A DNA stretch of 64,000 nt, from assembly GCA_963753195.1 (NCBI GenBank), contig CAVWBH010000009.1, positions 1,116,001 through 1,180,000 of the forward strand. The letters are read 5' to 3'. Position 1 is the first letter of the stretch. Every line of letters starts with the position of its first letter. The notes below the pieces were generated by a model. It saw only the letters and a list, made by a program, of their open reading frames with translations. It had not been told where the DNA came from and searched no databases. Positions 1-8,586 of this stretch are shown here, piece after piece. The stretch is from Palsa-504 sp963753195 (GTDB taxonomy: Bacteria > Actinomycetota > Actinomycetes > Streptosporangiales > Streptosporangiaceae). The translations under genes were made by a program, and so were the position numbers.

Positions 1-115
1 CTGACAGCCACAGCCATCGCGCCTCCCGCACTCCACCCGCCATCACAAGATGGAGTATGGGAGCACGTACCGCACGTGTCAGTAGACCCGGTCAACGTTA
101 GTGGTCAGCGCACTA

Positions 116-134
116 GTATCCTGCGCCTGAAATT
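116..134 (+). repeat. Left terminal inverted repeat of the IS630 element
   Basis: GTATCCTGCGCCTGAAATT, identical over 19 bp to the reverse complement of 1467-1485. The next base differs between the two ends. Confidence 0.93.
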
Positions 135-153
135 TGCTGGTTAAGTCGGTAGC

Positions 154-1488
154 TTGGCTGGTATGCCCCAGGCTTCTGCTGCACCTTTAGTGCTGACCGT
201 TGAGGATCGTGCTGAGCTTGTCCGCTGGTCGCAGGGCAGTTCGCCGATGCTGGCCGAGCGGGCCCGGATCGTGCTGGCGTGCGCGGAGCCGGGGTCGGGC
301 GTGGCGCGGGTGGCCGCGGAGCTGGGGTCGACGCGGATGACGGTGCGCAAGTGGCGGCGCCGGTTCGCTGAAGATGGCCTGGCGGGGCTGGCCGATCATG
401 ACCGGCCGGGCCGGCCGGTGGCTGAGCTGGTGCTGACCGGCGAGGAACGGGATCAGCTGACCCGGTGGGCGCGGCGGGCCAAGACTGGCCAGGCGCTGGC
501 GCTGCGGGCCAAGATCGTGCTGGCGTGCGCGGCCGGGGCGACGAACAAGCAGGCCGCCGCGGATCTGCGGGTCGATCCGGCGACGGTGAGCAAGTGGCGT
601 AACCGGTTCCTCGCCAAGCGCCTGGCGGGGCTGGCTGATGAACCGCGGCCTGGCCGGCCGCCGTCGATCCTGCTGGACAAGGTGGAAGAGGTCATCACCG
701 CCACACTGGAGGAGATGCCGCAGGACGCCACGCACTGGTCGCGGGCCTCGATGGCCGAGCGCAGCGGGCTGAGCAAGTCCACGATCGGGCGGATCTGGCG
801 CAAGTTCGACATCAAGCCGCACTTAACCGGCACGTTCAAGCTGTCCACGGACCCGTTGTTCGTGGAGAAGGTCGTCGATGTCGTCGGCCTGTACCACCAC
901 CCGCCGGAGCGGGCGGTGGTGCTGTGCGTGGATGAGAAATCCGGCATCCAGGCGCTGGACCGGTCCCAGCCGGTGCTGCCGATGATGCCCGGCGTGCCCG
1001 AGCGGCGCAGCCACGACTATGTCCGGCACGGCACCACCGACCTGTTCGCCGCGTTCAACATCGCCGACGGCACCGTGATCTGCGAGCTGCGCCGCCGCCA
1101 CCGGGCCGCGGAGTTCAGGAAATTCCTGGCCCGGATCGACAAGAACGTGCCGGCCGGGCTGCAGGTGCACATGGTCTGCGACAACCTGGCCACCCACAAG
1201 ACCCCCGTCATCCAGGCCTGGCTGGCCCGTCACCCGCGGTTCCGCCTGCACTTCACGCCGACCGGCTCATCGTGGATCAACCAGGTCGAGCGGTGGTTCG
1301 GCTTCCTGACCGATCAGAAGATCCGCCGCGGCGTGCACAAGAGCGTGCCGGCCCTCGAAGCCGACATCCGCGCCTGGATCGAGCACTGGAACGCCAACCC
1401 GCGGCCCTTCGCCTGGCACAAGACCGCCGACGAGATCCTGGACTCACTGGCAAAGTATTTAGCACGAATTTCAGGCGCAGGATACTAG
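154..1488 (+). CDS. IS630-family transposase
   Basis: A 444-residue DDE transposase that would cut and join the element's ends at TA dinucleotides. Two successive helix-turn-helix (homeodomain-like) units occupy roughly residues 15-90 and 95-175, each followed by a Gly-Arg-Pro-rich linker (DRPGRP, PRPGRP). The DDE catalytic triad is visible as D260 (VLCVDEKSG), D343 (VCDNLATH) and E379 (WINQVERWF), with 35 residues between the last two. The start is a TTG at 154; the ATG at 163 is an alternative. The TAG stop (1486-1488) is made of the TA target duplication plus the flanking G, so the gene terminates only because the element sits in CTAG. No frameshift is present. Confidence 0.93.
   Translation: MAGMPQASAAPLVLTVEDRAELVRWSQGSSPMLAERARIVLACAEPGSGVARVAAELGSTRMTVRKWRRRFAEDGLAGLADHDRPGRPVAELVLTGEERDQLTRWARRAKTGQALALRAKIVLACAAGATNKQAAADLRVDPATVSKWRNRFLAKRLAGLADEPRPGRPPSILLDKVEEVITATLEEMPQDATHWSRASMAERSGLSKSTIGRIWRKFDIKPHLTGTFKLSTDPLFVEKVVDVVGLYHHPPERAVVLCVDEKSGIQALDRSQPVLPMMPGVPERRSHDYVRHGTTDLFAAFNIADGTVICELRRRHRAAEFRKFLARIDKNVPAGLQVHMVCDNLATHKTPVIQAWLARHPRFRLHFTPTGSSWINQVERWFGFLTDQKIRRGVHKSVPALEADIRAWIEHWNANPRPFAWHKTADEILDSLAKYLARISGAGY
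1467..1485 (-). repeat. Right terminal inverted repeat of the IS630 element
   Basis: Reverse complement of the left repeat over 19 bp. It overlaps the last codons of the transposase, which end in Tyr followed by the junction-made stop. Confidence 0.93.
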
Positions 1489-1494
1489 CGGGTA

Positions 1495-1738
1495 GTGCCT
1501 GGTGTGCACCTCAAGAATCGCCTGCCTGGTCGCGGTATCGGGGGGCCGACCTCGATCTTGATATCGAACCGGCCTGGCCGCAGCAGAGCGGGGTCCAAGA
1601 TGTCGGGCCGGTTTGTGGTCGCGAGGGTCACCACTCCCCGCAGTTCCCCGATCCCGTCGAGCTCAGTCAGGAGCTGGCTTACCAGCCGCTCGCTGACATG
1701 GTTCTCGCCCCCGCCGCCCCGCCGGGGGCCAGCGCGTC
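1495..1738 (-). pseudogene. CDC48/VCP-type AAA ATPase remnant
   Basis: Read on the minus strand, this otherwise empty stretch encodes hallmark AAA sequence: SERLVSQLLTELDGI, then LATTNRPDILDPALLRPGRF, then RQAILEVHTR. This matches the end of the Walker B region, sensor 1 and the arginine-finger/second-region homology of CDC48/FtsH-like ATPases. The frame is broken at least twice: upstream of SERL (DALAP lies in another frame) and in a C-run at about 1541-1546. There is no intact start or stop. The remnant ends against the IS630 element, and no continuation is recognisable beyond it at 1-112. It is a dead fragment of about 75 codons. Confidence 0.75.
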
Positions 1739-1744
1739 GGTACC

Positions 1745-3799
1745 TCAGCGCTGGATGGGGCCGATGGGACTGGACTGGTTACCCCGGATCGTGTTGAGGT
1801 GGCCGGTGTTCACGATCGGGCGGCCGTTGTTACGCAGGTACTGGCCGAACCGATCCAGGCCGATGTAATTGTTCAGCACGAAGTTTCCGAAGGTGCCGCT
1901 CCTCAGGGTCACGCCGATGCCGGTGTTCCCGCTGATCAGGTTGGCCGGTGTGCCTGTTACCTGGCCGATGAGGTTCAGGTAGGCGTGGTCCGCGATCAGG
2001 ACGCCGCCCTTCTCATTGCCCAGTGCGTTGACGCCGAGGATCTGGGTTCCGATAAAGCTGCTGAAGACGCGGTTGGCGTGCGCCCATCCAGCGATCACCA
2101 CCCCGTACCCCCGGTTTCCCGAGAACGTGTTCTGCGGGATCACCGAGCTCAGCGTGCCGCCGATGGTATTGCCGTGAGCGGTACCGTCGATCAGCAGGCC
2201 GTCGCCGCCATTGGGCAGCACGCCGTCGCCCTTGGTATTCAGGCCGGCGATATTGGGATCAACTGTTACTCCCGAGGCGTTCCCGGCCAGCTCGATTCCG
2301 TTCCTTCTGTTGCCGGAGAATACGTTCGTCCGGGCCAGGTTGTTGCCCCCGGTGGAGGTGATAAGCAGCCCGTCATTGCCGTTGGGAGCTGCGCCCTTGA
2401 AGGCCAGCAGCCCGCCGAATGTGTTGAACGTGACGAACCCGCGGGACCTCCCGGTCACTTCTATGCCGTTCCGGCCGTTCCCGGCGGACACGTTGCCCAG
2501 CGGGATGACCCCGCCCACCTGGGTGTTCGCCGAGGTCCCATCGACCAGGATGCCATCCAGCCGGTTTTTCACGATTGCCGTGTTGTCGGCGCCGGCGCCG
2601 AAGAAGTCTCCCTGCACAGTGACGTTGTCAGAGCCGGTGATGCGCAGCCCGTTCTGTCCATTACCGCTTACGACGTTGTAATAGACGAACGGGTCATTGA
2701 CGAACTTGCAGCCCACCAGCGAGTTGCCAGGCGCCTGGTCGATCCACACGCCGTTACCGGAATTGCCGAGAGCGCCGTCCCCGCTGGCCGTCGTCCCGAT
2801 GAAGTTCCCGTTGAGTACGTTGTCCCGGGAGCCGGCGTCGATCATCACGCCGTTGCCGTGGTTGCCCGATATCAGGTTGCCCAGCGGCGGCACCACGAAG
2901 ACTGGCGTCACCGTCCCCTTGCTCCCGGTGGGATTGTTCGCCTGGCCGGTCACCGTGTCGACGAAGGCAGTACCGCCGATCTCGTTGCCTCGTGATCTTC
3001 TGGTAATCCAGATGCCGTCACCGCGGTTGGCGATGGCCGAGGTGCCAGCGGCGTTCGTCCCGATCCGGTTAGCTACCACGGTGTTCCCCGACGATCCGGC
3101 CAGCACGATGCCGCTCCCCCGGTTGCCAGATATCACGTTCGCGACCACACCCGAGGCGTCCGAGCCGTTCAGGCCGATGAAGTTCCGGGCCGAGGCGGCC
3201 GAGACGTACACGCCGTTGCCGCCGTTACCGGCCGCTGCCCCGGCCAGGTTCAGGCCGATGTAGTTATCGTTGAGGGTGATCGAACCGGCGTCCAGGGTTA
3301 CGCCATTACCGTTGGCGTCGTCCACGGCTACTCCCAGCAGCTGCGAACCGCGCGAGCCGGCGGCAAAGAGCAGGCCTGGGTACCCGTTGCAGTCGAGGGC
3401 CACGACCGGCGGCCCGCCGCTGACGTGCGTGGGTGCCGAAGTCGCATCAATCGTCACTTCCCGTGCGATCGCGGGCAGCGGGCCGGCCAAGGTGATGGTC
3501 CCGTTTATCCCGAAGCTGATGAGGGTTGAATTTCCCGCCGGAGCGGCATTAGCGGAGTCAATGGCGGCACGGAGGGAACCTGTCCCGGTGTCGCTCAGGC
3601 TGGTGACGACGATTGCCTGCGGGTACGGCGAGTCGTCGGTGGTGGAAGCCTGGGCCATGGCAGACACGGCCGGGAAGGAAACCGCTGCCGAAACCCCTGC
3701 GACCAGGCAAGCGGCACCCGCGATTCGCGGCATGAAACGCCCGGCCCGGATAATCCGCATACTTATGAAAGTATCCTGTGCGGCGCGACTAAATATCAT
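1745..3799 (-). CDS. Secreted right-handed parallel beta-helix repeat protein
   Basis: A 684-residue protein of unknown substrate. An unusually long N-terminal region ends in a hydrophobic signal segment (ACLVAGVSAAVSFPAVSAMAQA), indicating export. The rest is a long run of short irregular repeats rich in Gly and Asn, of the type GNGVxIxxxSxxNxIGG or SGNxxxGI, the signature of NosD/CASH-type parallel beta-helices. Such folds bind or cleave polysaccharides, or act as adhesins. No catalytic motif is evident, so function is inferred only from fold. I chose the ATG at 3799 because GGGAG lies 8 nt upstream; the ATG at 3760 would give a more usual signal peptide. It is monocistronic, and its neighbours are remnants. 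Confidence 0.8.
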   Translation of the reverse strand: MIFSRAAQDTFISMRIIRAGRFMPRIAGAACLVAGVSAAVSFPAVSAMAQASTTDDSPYPQAIVVTSLSDTGTGSLRAAIDSANAAPAGNSTLISFGINGTITLAGPLPAIAREVTIDATSAPTHVSGGPPVVALDCNGYPGLLFAAGSRGSQLLGVAVDDANGNGVTLDAGSITLNDNYIGLNLAGAAAGNGGNGVYVSAASARNFIGLNGSDASGVVANVISGNRGSGIVLAGSSGNTVVANRIGTNAAGTSAIANRGDGIWITRRSRGNEIGGTAFVDTVTGQANNPTGSKGTVTPVFVVPPLGNLISGNHGNGVMIDAGSRDNVLNGNFIGTTASGDGALGNSGNGVWIDQAPGNSLVGCKFVNDPFVYYNVVSGNGQNGLRITGSDNVTVQGDFFGAGADNTAIVKNRLDGILVDGTSANTQVGGVIPLGNVSAGNGRNGIEVTGRSRGFVTFNTFGGLLAFKGAAPNGNDGLLITSTGGNNLARTNVFSGNRRNGIELAGNASGVTVDPNIAGLNTKGDGVLPNGGDGLLIDGTAHGNTIGGTLSSVIPQNTFSGNRGYGVVIAGWAHANRVFSSFIGTQILGVNALGNEKGGVLIADHAYLNLIGQVTGTPANLISGNTGIGVTLRSGTFGNFVLNNYIGLDRFGQYLRNNGRPIVNTGHLNTIRGNQSSPIGPIQR

Positions 3800-4043
3800 T
3801 AGTCCCACTCCCGTAATTTTTGGCCCGAGGATTTCCACCTTTAAGCAGTATGCGCGATTGGGCACACGCAAGCAACCATGTAGATATTTTCGAAGGCGAA
3901 ACTAATGCAATTTACGGAAAATGGCCAAGTAAAATGATTTCGGCGCGCGCGGCGGGGGGAGTGACCGCGGCGCGCCGGAACGAGCATTCCGCCGTACTGT
4001 CCCGGCAGGTGGGCGCCTCTCCCACCTCTACCCCACTGGCCGC

Positions 4044-4214
4044 GATAACGCGCTGCCCATGGAGCGGCGGATCGAGATGGTCGAGGCGAAGGTTGCCGAA
4101 CTGATCGGGCTGGGTGCCAGCGTGGAGCGCCGAACCCGGCACGACGACCCGAAGGACCAGATCTACTTTGTGGTCATGCACGACCCGGAGGGCAATGAGT
4201 TCTGCGTCGGCTGA
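4044..4214 (+). pseudogene. C-terminal fragment of a VOC (glyoxalase-like) protein
   Basis: The plus strand encodes RIEMVEAKVAELIGLGASV followed by YFVVMHDPEGNEF, the classic last strand of glyoxalase/dioxygenase-fold proteins (DPEGNEFCV). An extra T at about 4200-4202 shifts the frame one codon before the expected Cys-Val-Gly-stop, and no N-terminal half is recognisable upstream. It is probably a truncated, decayed copy. The stretch 3800-4043 between it and the beta-helix gene is AT-richer and probably holds that gene's promoter; I see no gene in it. Confidence 0.55.
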
Positions 4215-4306
4215 AACTCACCGCGGGAGACAGGCCCGCATGCGTGCGACCCACACGCACGTCCATGGCTAGTTACTCCGCCGCCTCGTCGACCGGGCGG
4301 AATAGG

Positions 4307-5476
4307 CTACTTCAGGAGCTGGCGGGCCATCACCATGCGCTGGATCTGGTTGGTGCCCTCGTAGATCTGGGTGATCTTCGCGTCGCGCATCATGCGTTCG
4401 ACCGGGAAGTCGTTAACGTAGCCGTAGCCGCCGAGCAGCTGCACCGCGTCGGTGGTGACGGACATGGCGACGTCGGAGGCCAGGCACTTGCATGCGGAGG
4501 AGAAGAACGTCAGGTCATCCACCCGCTCGCCGGCCATGGCCCGGTCCGACCGGGCGGCGGCGGCGTAGGTGAGCTGGCGGGCCGCCTCGAGCTTCATCGC
4601 CATGTCGGCGATCATGAACTGCAGGCCCTGGAACTCGGCGACCGGCCGGCCGAACTGCCTGCGCTCCTTCACATAGCCGAGCGCGTAATCCAGCGCGCCC
4701 TGGGCAATGCCGAGGGCCTGCGCGGCGATCGTGATGCGTGTGTGATCCAGGGTGCGCAGCGCGATCTTGAACCCCTGGCCTTCATCGCCGACGAGGCGGC
4801 CGGCCGGGATCACGCAGTCGTCGAAGTACAGCTCCCGGGTCGGGGAGCCCTTGATGCCGAGCTTGCGCTCCGGCGCCCCGAACGAGAACCCGGGATCGGT
4901 GTCCTCCAGCACGAACGCCGAGATGCCGTTCGGGCCGGCCGAGGGGTCGGTGACCGCCATCACCGTGTAGTACTTCGACACCCCGGCGTTGGTGATCCAC
5001 CGCTTGCCGCCGTTCAGCACGTAGCCGTCCGCCGAACGGACCGCCCGGGTCTTCATCGCCGCGGCGTCCGAGCCCGCCTCGGGCTCGGACAGCGCGTAGG
5101 AGAACATCGCTTCCCCGCGCGCGACCGGCGGCAGGTAGGCCGCCTTGACGTCCTCGGACGCGGCGAGCATCAGGGGGAATGTGCCCAGCTTGTTCACCGC
5201 CGGGATGAGGGAGGACGACGCGCAGGCCCGGGCCACCTCCTCGATGACGATGGCGGTGGCGATCGCGTCGGCCCCCGCGCCGCCGTACTGGGCGGGGATG
5301 TGCACCGCCTGCAGGTCGGCCTTGACCAGGGCCTCATAGGCATCCTGGGGGAACTCGCCGGTCCGGTCGACCTCAGCGGCGTGCGGGGCGATCTTGTCGT
5401 CGGCCAGGGCGCGCACCGACTCGCGCAAGGCCTGATGCTCCGCCGACAACGCGAACGCAGGGAAATCAGTGCTCAT
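4307..5476 (-). CDS. Acyl-CoA dehydrogenase
   Basis: A 389-residue flavoenzyme of the usual family length, oxidising acyl-CoA to the 2-enoyl-CoA and passing electrons to ETF. Visible hallmarks are the N-terminal helical domain, the FAD-binding middle (MFSYALSEPEAGSDAA and KRWITNAG), and the C-terminal YEGTNQIQRMVMARQLL, whose Glu is the catalytic base in short/branched-chain members. That C-terminus favours a short- or branched-chain acyl-CoA substrate, but specificity cannot be fixed. It lies downstream of the RodZ-like gene on the same strand after a 19-nt gap, so the two may be cotranscribed. No convincing Shine-Dalgarno precedes the ATG. Confidence 0.93.
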   Translation of the reverse strand: MSTDFPAFALSAEHQALRESVRALADDKIAPHAAEVDRTGEFPQDAYEALVKADLQAVHIPAQYGGAGADAIATAIVIEEVARACASSSLIPAVNKLGTFPLMLAASEDVKAAYLPPVARGEAMFSYALSEPEAGSDAAAMKTRAVRSADGYVLNGGKRWITNAGVSKYYTVMAVTDPSAGPNGISAFVLEDTDPGFSFGAPERKLGIKGSPTRELYFDDCVIPAGRLVGDEGQGFKIALRTLDHTRITIAAQALGIAQGALDYALGYVKERRQFGRPVAEFQGLQFMIADMAMKLEAARQLTYAAAARSDRAMAGERVDDLTFFSSACKCLASDVAMSVTTDAVQLLGGYGYVNDFPVERMMRDAKITQIYEGTNQIQRMVMARQLLK

Positions 5477-5495
5477 AGCACGATCGTAAGCCGGG

Positions 5496-6494
5496 TCACC
5501 GGTGCCCGCGGACCGCGATCTGATAGACGCTGGCCTGGTAGGTGCCCGCGCCGTCGGGCGGCAGCTTGGTGAACCAGATGAGCAGGTAGCGGGCGCGGGC
5601 CGGCGAGGTCAGGGTCCAGTCCACGGTAGTCCCCGCCTCGGCGGACGCTGCCACAGTGCGCAGGCCGGCCGCCGTCGGCCGGTCCCCGGCGCGCAGTTCG
5701 AGGCTGGCGCCCGGGGTGCCGAGGGACACCCGCACCGAGGTGACCGTGACCGGCCGGCCCATGTCAACCAGCAAGCCGGTCCCGGAGTACAGCATCCCGA
5801 AGTCCGGCGTGGCGTACCAGTCGGTGCGCCATGGGGTGGCTGGGTCGCCGCTGACGGCCAGCGCCGCGTGCTCGGGATCGTCGCCGCCGCCCGGGCCGAA
5901 GGCGGCCACGCCGGCCACGCTCAGGGCGCGGGCGGCGACCGGGGGGGCCGAGGCGCTCGCTGAGGAGGCAACCGAGGGAGCCGCCGATGCGGCCGCGGTC
6001 GGGCTGACGGGCGACGTGCTGCCCTGGACGCCGGCCGTTCCGGCCGGTGCCGACGACGGCTGACCCGCGGGGGCTGGATGCTGGCTAGCGGCGGCGGCCG
6101 GCCGGGGCGCGGGAACGACGCCGGAGACGGCCTTGTAGACCGCGAAGCCGAGCACGGCCAGCACCACCACGGCCAGGGCCGAGGTCCACCGCACCCGGCG
6201 CCGCTCGCGGGTCCGCAGCGGCATGGCGGGCTGGAGCGCCTCGGCCGCGATGATCTCCGGCGCCGACCCCCGCTTCTCGTCGAACTCTTCGATCAACGGC
6301 ACGGGATCGGTGCCGACCGCGTCGGCGATGGCGCGGATGTGGCCGCGCGCGTAGAAGCCGCCACCGCAGGCCGCGAAGTCGTCGCGCTCGATGCCCTGGA
6401 TGATGTTCTCCCTGACCCGGGTGCGCTGGCTGACCTCGCCGACGGTGAGCCCAGCCCGGCCGCGGGCCGCGGCCAGCGTGGCGCCGATACTCAC
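5496..6494 (-). CDS. RodZ-like HTH membrane protein with discoidin-like C-terminus
   Basis: About 332 residues. An N-terminal helix-turn-helix of the RodZ/HTH_25 type (SIGATLAAARGRAGLTVGEV, IIQGIERDDF, GHIRAIADAVG) is followed by a basic juxtamembrane stretch, one transmembrane helix (ALAVVVLAVLGFAVYKAV), an Ala/Ser/Pro-rich extracytoplasmic linker, and a C-terminal beta-sandwich-like domain (YSGTGLLVDMGRPVTVTSV onward) resembling F5/8-type carbohydrate-binding modules. RodZ proteins link the morphogenetic machinery to the membrane; that role here is inference. I take the GTG at 6494 because GGGAGG precedes it by 5 nt and family members begin at this point; an earlier GTG/ATG lies at 6521/6518. 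Confidence 0.78.
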   Translation of the reverse strand: MSIGATLAAARGRAGLTVGEVSQRTRVRENIIQGIERDDFAACGGGFYARGHIRAIADAVGTDPVPLIEEFDEKRGSAPEIIAAEALQPAMPLRTRERRRVRWTSALAVVVLAVLGFAVYKAVSGVVPAPRPAAAASQHPAPAGQPSSAPAGTAGVQGSTSPVSPTAAASAAPSVASSASASAPPVAARALSVAGVAAFGPGGGDDPEHAALAVSGDPATPWRTDWYATPDFGMLYSGTGLLVDMGRPVTVTSVRVSLGTPGASLELRAGDRPTAAGLRTVAASAEAGTTVDWTLTSPARARYLLIWFTKLPPDGAGTYQASVYQIAVRGHR

Positions 6495-6594
6495 TCCCGC
6501 CTCCCTGCTCACAGGCATCACTAGCCGGACGGCTGCGAGGAACCCATGCCCGCTGCGGCGGACGGTTAAGCCGGCGGCGGGTTAAGCAAGCACT

Positions 6595-6655
6595 GCGGCC
6601 GGTGGGATTGGCGGCCGGCCGGTTAAGACTGGCGGCCGGTGGGATTGGCGGCCGG
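6595..6655. repeat. Two copies of a 24-bp direct repeat
   Basis: Identical 24-bp units at 6595-6618 and 6632-6655, each followed by a GGTTAAG-type sequence. They fill the gap between purE and the RodZ-like gene. They are GC-rich, and no clear terminator hairpin is evident. Confidence 0.7.
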
Positions 6656-6665
6656 TTAAGCGGGC

Positions 6666-7226
6666 TCAGTCCGTGAGGCGGTGCTCGCGCAAGGCCGCGC
6701 CCTTGGCCCGGGCCTGGTCGGCGAGTTGCGCGGCGAACGAGGTGAGCCGGGCGCGCAGCGCCGCGGCGGCTGGGCCCTCGCCCGCGGCCAGGATGCGGAC
6801 GGCGAGCAGGCCGGCGTTGCGGGCGCCCCCGACCGCGACGGTCGCCACCGGGATGCCGGCCGGCATCTGGACGATCGACAGCAGGGAGTCCAGGCCATCC
6901 AGGTGAGCCAGCGGGACGGGGACGCCGATGACCGGCAGCGGGGTGACCGAGGCGAGCATGCCCGGCAGGTGCGCGGCGCCGCCGGCCCCGGCGATGATCA
7001 CGCGCAGGCCCCGGCTCTCCGCGGACGAGCCGTACTCGATCATGTCCCGGGGCATCCGGTGCGCGGACACCACGTCGGCCTCGTACGGAACGGCGAACTC
7101 CGCCAGCGCCGCGGCCGCGGCGCGCATCACCGGCCAGTCCGAATCGCTGCCCATGACGATGCCCACGGCCGCGGGAGGGGGGGTAGTCGCGGGAGGCGGG
7201 GTGGTCGCGGGAGGCGGGGCAGTCAC
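6666..7226 (-). CDS. purE: 5-(carboxyamino)imidazole ribonucleotide mutase PurE
   Basis: A class I PurE that moves the carboxyl of N5-CAIR to C4, giving CAIR in de novo purine synthesis. The diagnostic GIVMGSDSDWPVM, the SAHRMP motif and GAGGAAHLPGM are all present. The 186-residue protein is longer than usual because about 20 residues of tandem Thr-Pro-Pro-Pro-Ala repeat precede the conserved core; the true start may be the GTG just before GIVMGSD. Its ATG overlaps the purK stop by 4 nt (ATGA), so the two steps are translationally coupled, as expected for successive enzymes. Confidence 0.95.
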   Translation of the reverse strand: MTAPPPATTPPPATTPPPAAVGIVMGSDSDWPVMRAAAAALAEFAVPYEADVVSAHRMPRDMIEYGSSAESRGLRVIIAGAGGAAHLPGMLASVTPLPVIGVPVPLAHLDGLDSLLSIVQMPAGIPVATVAVGGARNAGLLAVRILAAGEGPAAAALRARLTSFAAQLADQARAKGAALREHRLTD

Positions 7227-8515
7227 TCGCCGTCCTCCTTGCCCCAGCGCAGGAAACTGGCGGCCCGGCGGGCGCGGTCGGCCAGCTCGGCCGGGTCGGC
7301 GCGGGAGCCGTAGCCGGGCACGGTGACGTGGCCGATCTTGCGGCCCGGGCGCACCGGCTTGCCGTACATGTGCACCTTCACGCCGGGGTCCGCCGCCATC
7401 ACGTGAATGTACCGGTCGTAGATGTCCCCGTCGTCGCCGCCGAGCACGTTGGCCATCGCCGTGACCGGCGCAGCCAGCGACGGGGAACCGAGCGGCAGGT
7501 CCAGGACAGCTCGCAGGTGCTGCTCGAACTGCGAGGTCCGCGCGCCCTCGATCGTCCAGTGCCCGGTGTTGTGCGGGCGCATGGCCAGCTCGTTGACGAG
7601 CAGGCCGCCCGGCGTCTCGAACAGCTCGACGGCCAGCAGCCCGGTCACGCCGAGCTGGGCCGCCAGGCGCAGCGCGAGCTCTTGCGCCTCGGCCGCCCGC
7701 CCGGGCGCCAGGCCTGGCGCGGGAGCGATTACCTCGCGGCAGATCCCGTCCCGCTGAACGGTCTCGACGACCGGGTAGACGGCACCCTGCCCGTGCGGTG
7801 AGCGGGCCGCCAGTACGGCAAGCTCACGGTCGAACTCGACGTACTCCTCGGCCAGGAAGGCCAGGCCCGGGGCGCTGTGACCGGGGGCGCTGTGGGCCGG
7901 GGCGCTGTGGCCCAGCACCGCCGCGGCCTGCGCCGGGGACTCGCAGACCCACACGCCCCGGCCGTCGTAGCCGCCGCTGACCGCCTTGAGCACCACCGGC
8001 CAGCGGCCCTGGGCGAACGCGTCCACGTCGGCGAGGTCCGCGACGGCTGCGTAGCGTGGGCAAGGCACGCCGAGCCCGGTCAGCCGGCGGCGCATCAGCA
8101 GCTTGTCCTGGGTGAGCGCCAGCGCGGCGCCGCCCGGCCGGACGGCCACGCCGGCGTCGGCGAGCGCGGCCAGATGATCGCCGGGCACGTGCTCATGGTC
8201 AAAGGTGAGCACGTCGCAGCCGGCCGCGAAGGCGAGCAGGTCAGCGAGCGAGCGGTAGTCCCCGACCTGTGCCCCCGCGGTGACCTGGGCGGCGCTATCG
8301 TCGGCCGCCTCGGCCAGGACGCGGAAGCCGACCCCGAGGGCGATGGCGGCCTGGGCGGTCATCCGGGCCAGCTGGCCGGCGCCCACCATGCCCACGACGG
8401 GGCCCACCACTGGACCCATCACGGGGCCGGCCGCGGGGCCCATCACGGGACCCACCGCGGGGGGGGCCCGGCAGGATCCGGCTGGGCTGGCCGGTCGGCG
8501 GAACCGCTCACGCAC
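7223..8515 (-). CDS. purK: 5-(carboxyamino)imidazole ribonucleotide synthase PurK
   Basis: An ATP-grasp enzyme carboxylating AIR to N5-CAIR, directly upstream of and coupled to purE. The conserved core begins at GMVGAGQLARM and includes ATP-grasp segments such as VLKAVSGGYDGRGVW, the acidic LAEEYVEFDREL, and the C-terminal NELAMRPHNTGHWTIEG. Two low-complexity insertions stand out: an N-terminal Gly-Pro-Val-Met type repeat before the core and a His-Ser-Ala-Pro repeat at about residue 210. The annotated GTG start (8515) is uncertain, and an internal Met or Val closer to GMVGAG is equally possible. Confidence 0.94.
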   Translation of the reverse strand: MRERFRRPASPAGSCRAPPAVGPVMGPAAGPVMGPVVGPVVGMVGAGQLARMTAQAAIALGVGFRVLAEAADDSAAQVTAGAQVGDYRSLADLLAFAAGCDVLTFDHEHVPGDHLAALADAGVAVRPGGAALALTQDKLLMRRRLTGLGVPCPRYAAVADLADVDAFAQGRWPVVLKAVSGGYDGRGVWVCESPAQAAAVLGHSAPAHSAPGHSAPGLAFLAEEYVEFDRELAVLAARSPHGQGAVYPVVETVQRDGICREVIAPAPGLAPGRAAEAQELALRLAAQLGVTGLLAVELFETPGGLLVNELAMRPHNTGHWTIEGARTSQFEQHLRAVLDLPLGSPSLAAPVTAMANVLGGDDGDIYDRYIHVMAADPGVKVHMYGKPVRPGRKIGHVTVPGYGSRADPAELADRARRAASFLRWGKEDGE

Positions 8516-8586
8516 CGTACCTTACGTGACCGGTGCACGAGCGGGTGACCGGCGCAGGGACCAGGGATCGTTCGGGATCAAGATCT

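Larger units (their letters stand above)
113..1488 (+). mobile_element. IS630-family insertion sequence (IS870-like, CTAG target)
   Basis: A complete element of about 1.37 kb. Perfect 19-bp terminal inverted repeats GTATCCTGCGCCTGAAATT lie at 116-134 and, inverted, at 1467-1485. Both ends are bounded by TA (114-115 and 1486-1487) inside a CTAG tetranucleotide, consistent with TA target duplication, the hallmark of IS630/Tc1-mariner elements. It holds one intact transposase gene on the same strand. The insertion abuts a decayed AAA ATPase remnant that reads in the opposite direction. The near-perfect repeats and open transposase frame suggest recent activity. Confidence 0.92.
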
